DNA from: Candidatus Hydrogenedentota bacterium | Lineage (GTDB): Bacteria; Hydrogenedentota; Hydrogenedentia; Hydrogenedentales; GCA-2746185 | Direction: 5' to 3' | Assembly (NCBI GenBank): GCA_030123645.1 | Contig: JASJYE010000073.1 | Span: 1-9,156, forward strand | DNA: 9,156 nt | Shown: one piece after another, positions 7,259-9,156 of the stretch | How the letters are laid out: every line of letters begins with the position of its first letter | Numbering within the stretch: the first letter of the stretch is position 1 | Notes under the pieces: model-generated | Seen by the model: the letters and a program-made list of their open reading frames with translations, nothing else | Database searches by the model: none | What the model was told of the DNA's origin: nothing | Made by a program: the position numbers and the translations under genes

Positions 7259-7287
7259 GCCGGTTGTCGGCCACCGGCCGCCGGCCG
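7259..7287. repeat. GC-rich inverted and tandem repeat in the zinc-ribbon leader
   Basis: GCCGGT at 7259-7264 and ACCGGC at 7273-7278 form a perfect 6-bp inverted repeat with an 8-base loop. CCGGCCG is then repeated in tandem at 7274-7280 and 7281-7287. On the minus strand these fall in the likely 5' leader of the zinc-ribbon gene, about 40-70 bases before its start codon. They could form RNA structure or be a protein-binding site; neither is shown. Confidence 0.4.
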
Positions 7288-7448
7288 CAATATGCCTCTT
7301 TGCAGCTTCCTTGATGGATTCTCACCATCTTACGAGCGCGGCTGCTCCTAAGCCAATTACCATTGCCAGCGGGATTCTATTCATGCCGGCCGATCTGGAG
7401 CAACCCTAACTTGGATCGCATCCTGCCCCTCATCTACAGTGGGCGATC

Positions 7449-8045
7449 ATGGCGGCGGGCACGCAGAAAAGACTGGCGCGGCTCCTGAGCGAAGTTCGGG
7501 CGTGCCGCATCTGCGAGGCGGCGCTGCCCCTGGGCCCCAGGCCCGTATTGCGTGCCCGCGCCACTGCCAAGGTCCTCGTCGTGGGCCAGGCGCCGGGGAC
7601 CCGCGTGCACGAGACAGGCATCCCATGGAACGACCCCAGTGGCGATAGGCTGCGAAAGTGGATGCAGCTCGACCGCGAGACCTTTTACGATGAATCGCGA
7701 ATTGCGATCGTGCCGATGGGCTTTTGTTACCCCGGAAAAGACCCGCGCGGCGGCGATCTCCCGCCGCGCAAGGAGTGCTCGGAGCACTGGCACCCACGTA
7801 TCCTGGAGCTACTGCCCGAGATCCGGTTGACGCTGCTCTTCGGCCGCTATGCACAGCGATATTTCCTCCGCGAAAACCTCAAGAAAGACCTGACATCCAC
7901 CGTACGCGCATGGCGCGACTATGGCCCCGTCTACCTGCCCATGCCCCACCCTTCGCCGCGCAACATCGGCTGGTTCAAGCGTAATCCGTGGTTTGAAAAC
8001 GAAGTCGTGCCCGAACTGAGGCGGCGTCTCGTTGGATTGCTCTAG
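7449..8045 (+). CDS. Uracil-DNA glycosylase superfamily protein with probable Fe-S cluster
   Basis: The protein is 198 residues from the ATG at 7449, with only a weak ribosome site. It shows the UDG-superfamily fold signatures. A motif-1 region GQAPG at 46-50 is followed by GIPWNDPSGDRL (57-68), and the motif-2 region is HPSPRN at 167-172. Cysteines at 19, 22, 93 and 110 give C-x2-C, a long gap, then C-x16-C. This is the spacing pattern of the four ligands of the [4Fe-4S] cluster in family 4 and 5 uracil-DNA glycosylases. Such enzymes excise uracil from DNA as the first step of base-excision repair. The motif-1 sequence differs from the common GEAPG...PFVG form of family 4, so this belongs to a related UDG-like subgroup whose substrate is not certain. 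The length is usual for the superfamily. It ends 10 bases from the convergent protease gene. Confidence 0.85.
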   Translation: MAAGTQKRLARLLSEVRACRICEAALPLGPRPVLRARATAKVLVVGQAPGTRVHETGIPWNDPSGDRLRKWMQLDRETFYDESRIAIVPMGFCYPGKDPRGGDLPPRKECSEHWHPRILELLPEIRLTLLFGRYAQRYFLRENLKKDLTSTVRAWRDYGPVYLPMPHPSPRNIGWFKRNPWFENEVVPELRRRLVGLL

Positions 8046-8055
8046 GGAATGGTCG

Positions 8056-9132
8056 TTAGCGAAGCAGCTCTTGAATGGGGAAGGTAAATTTGCGCTCCTC
8101 GTCCTGCCGCAGGACTTCTACGCTCGCCTCGTCGCCGACAAACATGCCCCAGAACGCGAAATTGATCTCCGTGGGGTGCTCGACGGGTTGATCGTTGAGA
8201 GCGATGATAACGTCGCCGCGCCGAAGCCCCGCGCGATAGGCCGGTGAGTCCGTTCTGATCTCGTAGACCGTGGGCCCCGCTTCGGTCGTTACGACCCTGA
8301 AGCCGGGCCAGGTGTTCAAACGCCTGCCGTGGCGGATAATTTCATCAGTCACACGTTTGACGCGGTTGCTCGGAATCGCGAATCCCAGGCCGACGCTGCC
8401 TCCGCTCTGGCTGAAGATGAAGGTGTTCACGCCGACGACTTGTCCCAGGCTGTTGGCAAGCGGCCCGCCGCTGTTGCCTGGATTGATCGCCGCGTCCGTC
8501 TGGATCATGTCCTGGTAAAAGCGTTCGCCGCGACCGACGGTGTGGCTGACACGTCGATTCGTGGCCGAGACGACGCCCACGCTGACGCTGGGTTGCGGAT
8601 CTCTGACGAGCAGACCGAAGGGATTGCCAAAGGCGATCATCCACTCGCCGATGAGCAAATCATCGGAATCGCCCATCTCCACGTAGGGCAGATCCTCGCC
8701 CTTGGCCTTGAGAACGGCGAGGTCGCTCCGCTTATCTGCGCCGATAAAATCCACCTCGAGGTTGCGCCCGTCGGGCAGAGTCACCGAAATGTAATCGGCA
8801 TTCTCGACCACGTGGTAATTGGTGACTAGGTAGCCCTCGCGGTTGATGATGAAGCCGCTGCCGATGGCGCGCACAGGGCGTTCACGAATGCGCGTAAGGG
8901 GGCGGAAGAGGCTGAAGGAGCGGAAGAAATCTTCCATGAACGGATCCACGACACGCTCGTACTGAATATCGAGCACGTGAACCGTGACCACAGCGGGCGC
9001 GACGCGCTCGACGCTTCGAACGATGGCGTTCCGCCGGGAATCCTCGATCGTGTCTCGTTGGGCGTGGGATTGGAGGGAAACGCCAAGCGCCAAAAGGGTT
9101 ATTACATGCGCTCTAGAGCGCCATCGGTGCAT
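8056..9132 (-). CDS. Exported HtrA/DegS-like serine protease with one PDZ domain
   Basis: The 358-residue protein starts at the ATG at 9132-9130 behind a perfect AAGGAGG. The N-terminus (MHRWRSRAHVITLLALGVSL, then QSHAQ) is a basic-hydrophobic signal sequence with a likely cleavage after SHA near residue 24, so the mature enzyme should be periplasmic. The trypsin-like domain has the full catalytic triad: H107 in TNYHVV, D137 in RSDLAVL and S221 in NPGNSGGPL. The segment at about 57-85 before GSGFII corresponds to the regulatory LA-loop region. A single PDZ domain follows (about 275-355), with DSPAYRAGLRRGDVIIALND as its carboxylate-binding and turn region. One PDZ domain matches DegS/HhoB/HtrA-type proteases rather than the two-PDZ DegP/DegQ. 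Such enzymes degrade or cleave misfolded envelope proteins. Whether this one is a quality-control protease or a signalling protease is not decidable here. Confidence 0.93.
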   Translation of the reverse strand: MHRWRSRAHVITLLALGVSLQSHAQRDTIEDSRRNAIVRSVERVAPAVVTVHVLDIQYERVVDPFMEDFFRSFSLFRPLTRIRERPVRAIGSGFIINREGYLVTNYHVVENADYISVTLPDGRNLEVDFIGADKRSDLAVLKAKGEDLPYVEMGDSDDLLIGEWMIAFGNPFGLLVRDPQPSVSVGVVSATNRRVSHTVGRGERFYQDMIQTDAAINPGNSGGPLANSLGQVVGVNTFIFSQSGGSVGLGFAIPSNRVKRVTDEIIRHGRRLNTWPGFRVVTTEAGPTVYEIRTDSPAYRAGLRRGDVIIALNDQPVEHPTEINFAFWGMFVGDEASVEVLRQDEERKFTFPIQELLR

Positions 9133-9137
9133 TTGCG

Positions 9138-9144
9138 CCTCCTT
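9138..9144 (-). promoter_or_regulatory. Strong ribosome binding site for the HtrA-like protease
   Basis: On the minus strand, AAGGAGG (9144-9138) lies five bases before the ATG at 9132. It fixes the start codon; the promoter must lie beyond the window edge. Confidence 0.8.
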
Positions 9145-9156
9145 TCGCGGAGCCTG

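Larger units (their letters stand above)
7218..7448. promoter_or_regulatory. Divergent intergenic region between zinc-ribbon and UDG-family genes
   Basis: This 231-base region should hold promoters for both flanking genes. For the minus strand there are two candidates: TTGGCT (7356-7351) with TAAGAT (7332-7327), and TTGCTC (7403-7398) with TAGAAT (7379-7374), both with 18-base spacers. For the plus strand, TTGGAT (7411-7416) with TACAGT (7435-7440) would start almost at the ATG and give a nearly leaderless message. All are weak matches. No RNA gene is supported. Confidence 0.35.

Noticed and set aside
7308..7324. Minus-strand GATGG-TGAGAAT-CCATC resembling a tRNA T-arm
   Set aside because: The 5-bp stem and 7-base loop are the right size, but the invariant T and C of the T-loop are missing. 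No matching acceptor, D-arm or anticodon arm is found at the right distance.
7218..7328. N-terminal extension of the zinc-ribbon protein starting at 7328
   Set aside because: The upstream codons have no ribosome site, while the ATG at 7217 has an excellent one. The extension covers the GC-rich repeat and reads as low-quality coding sequence.
8329..8829. Plus-strand open frame of 166 codons within the protease region
   Set aside because: It is the antisense shadow of the HtrA-like gene, which has a full catalytic triad, signal peptide and strong ribosome site.

Overview
The window is a stretch of bacterial chromosome. It looks like the edge of a surface-polysaccharide (O-antigen or exopolysaccharide) locus followed by unrelated housekeeping genes. 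The DNA is GC-rich by eye. Gram-negative cell architecture is suggested by a Wzy/WaaL-type ligase or polymerase, a long polyisoprenyl-phosphate sugar-phosphotransferase, and a secreted HtrA-type protease. Nothing in the sequence fixes the phylum: there is no rRNA, no tRNA and no strong marker gene. I see no phage genes, insertion sequences, CRISPR array, toxin-antitoxin pair or obvious defence genes.

Layout. (1) Bases 1-2673, plus strand: the 3' part of an O-antigen ligase/polymerase-family membrane protein, cut by the window edge, then a GT4 glycosyltransferase with a cysteine cluster. (2) Bases 2684-3802, minus strand: a second GT4-type glycosyltransferase of the DUF1972/rhamnosyltransferase-like family. 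(3) Bases 3803-4042: a divergent intergenic region with candidate promoters. (4) Bases 4043-6885, plus strand: the priming sugar-phosphate transferase, then a membrane-anchored TPR protein. (5) Bases 6879-7217, minus strand: a small coiled-coil plus zinc-ribbon protein of unknown function. (6) Bases 7218-7448: a second divergent intergenic region. (7) Bases 7449-8045, plus strand: a uracil-DNA glycosylase superfamily protein with four cysteines placed to bind an Fe-S cluster. (8) Bases 8056-9132, minus strand: an exported DegS/HtrA-like serine protease with one PDZ domain.

How the genes fit together. The priming transferase would load the first sugar phosphate onto undecaprenyl phosphate, the two glycosyltransferases would extend the repeat unit, and the Wzy/WaaL-family protein would polymerise the units or ligate the chain. 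The TPR protein is probably an assembly or scaffold partner, judged only from its position. No flippase (Wzx), chain-length regulator or outer-membrane exporter is visible here. The zinc-ribbon protein, the UDG-family protein and the protease show no clear link to the polysaccharide genes.

I found no convincing undescribed multi-gene system. The observations most worth a second look are the unrecognised zinc-ribbon protein, loss of the usual catalytic-region glutamate in the DUF1972 glycosyltransferase, the variant motifs of the UDG-family protein, and the very tight ends of all three convergent gene pairs.
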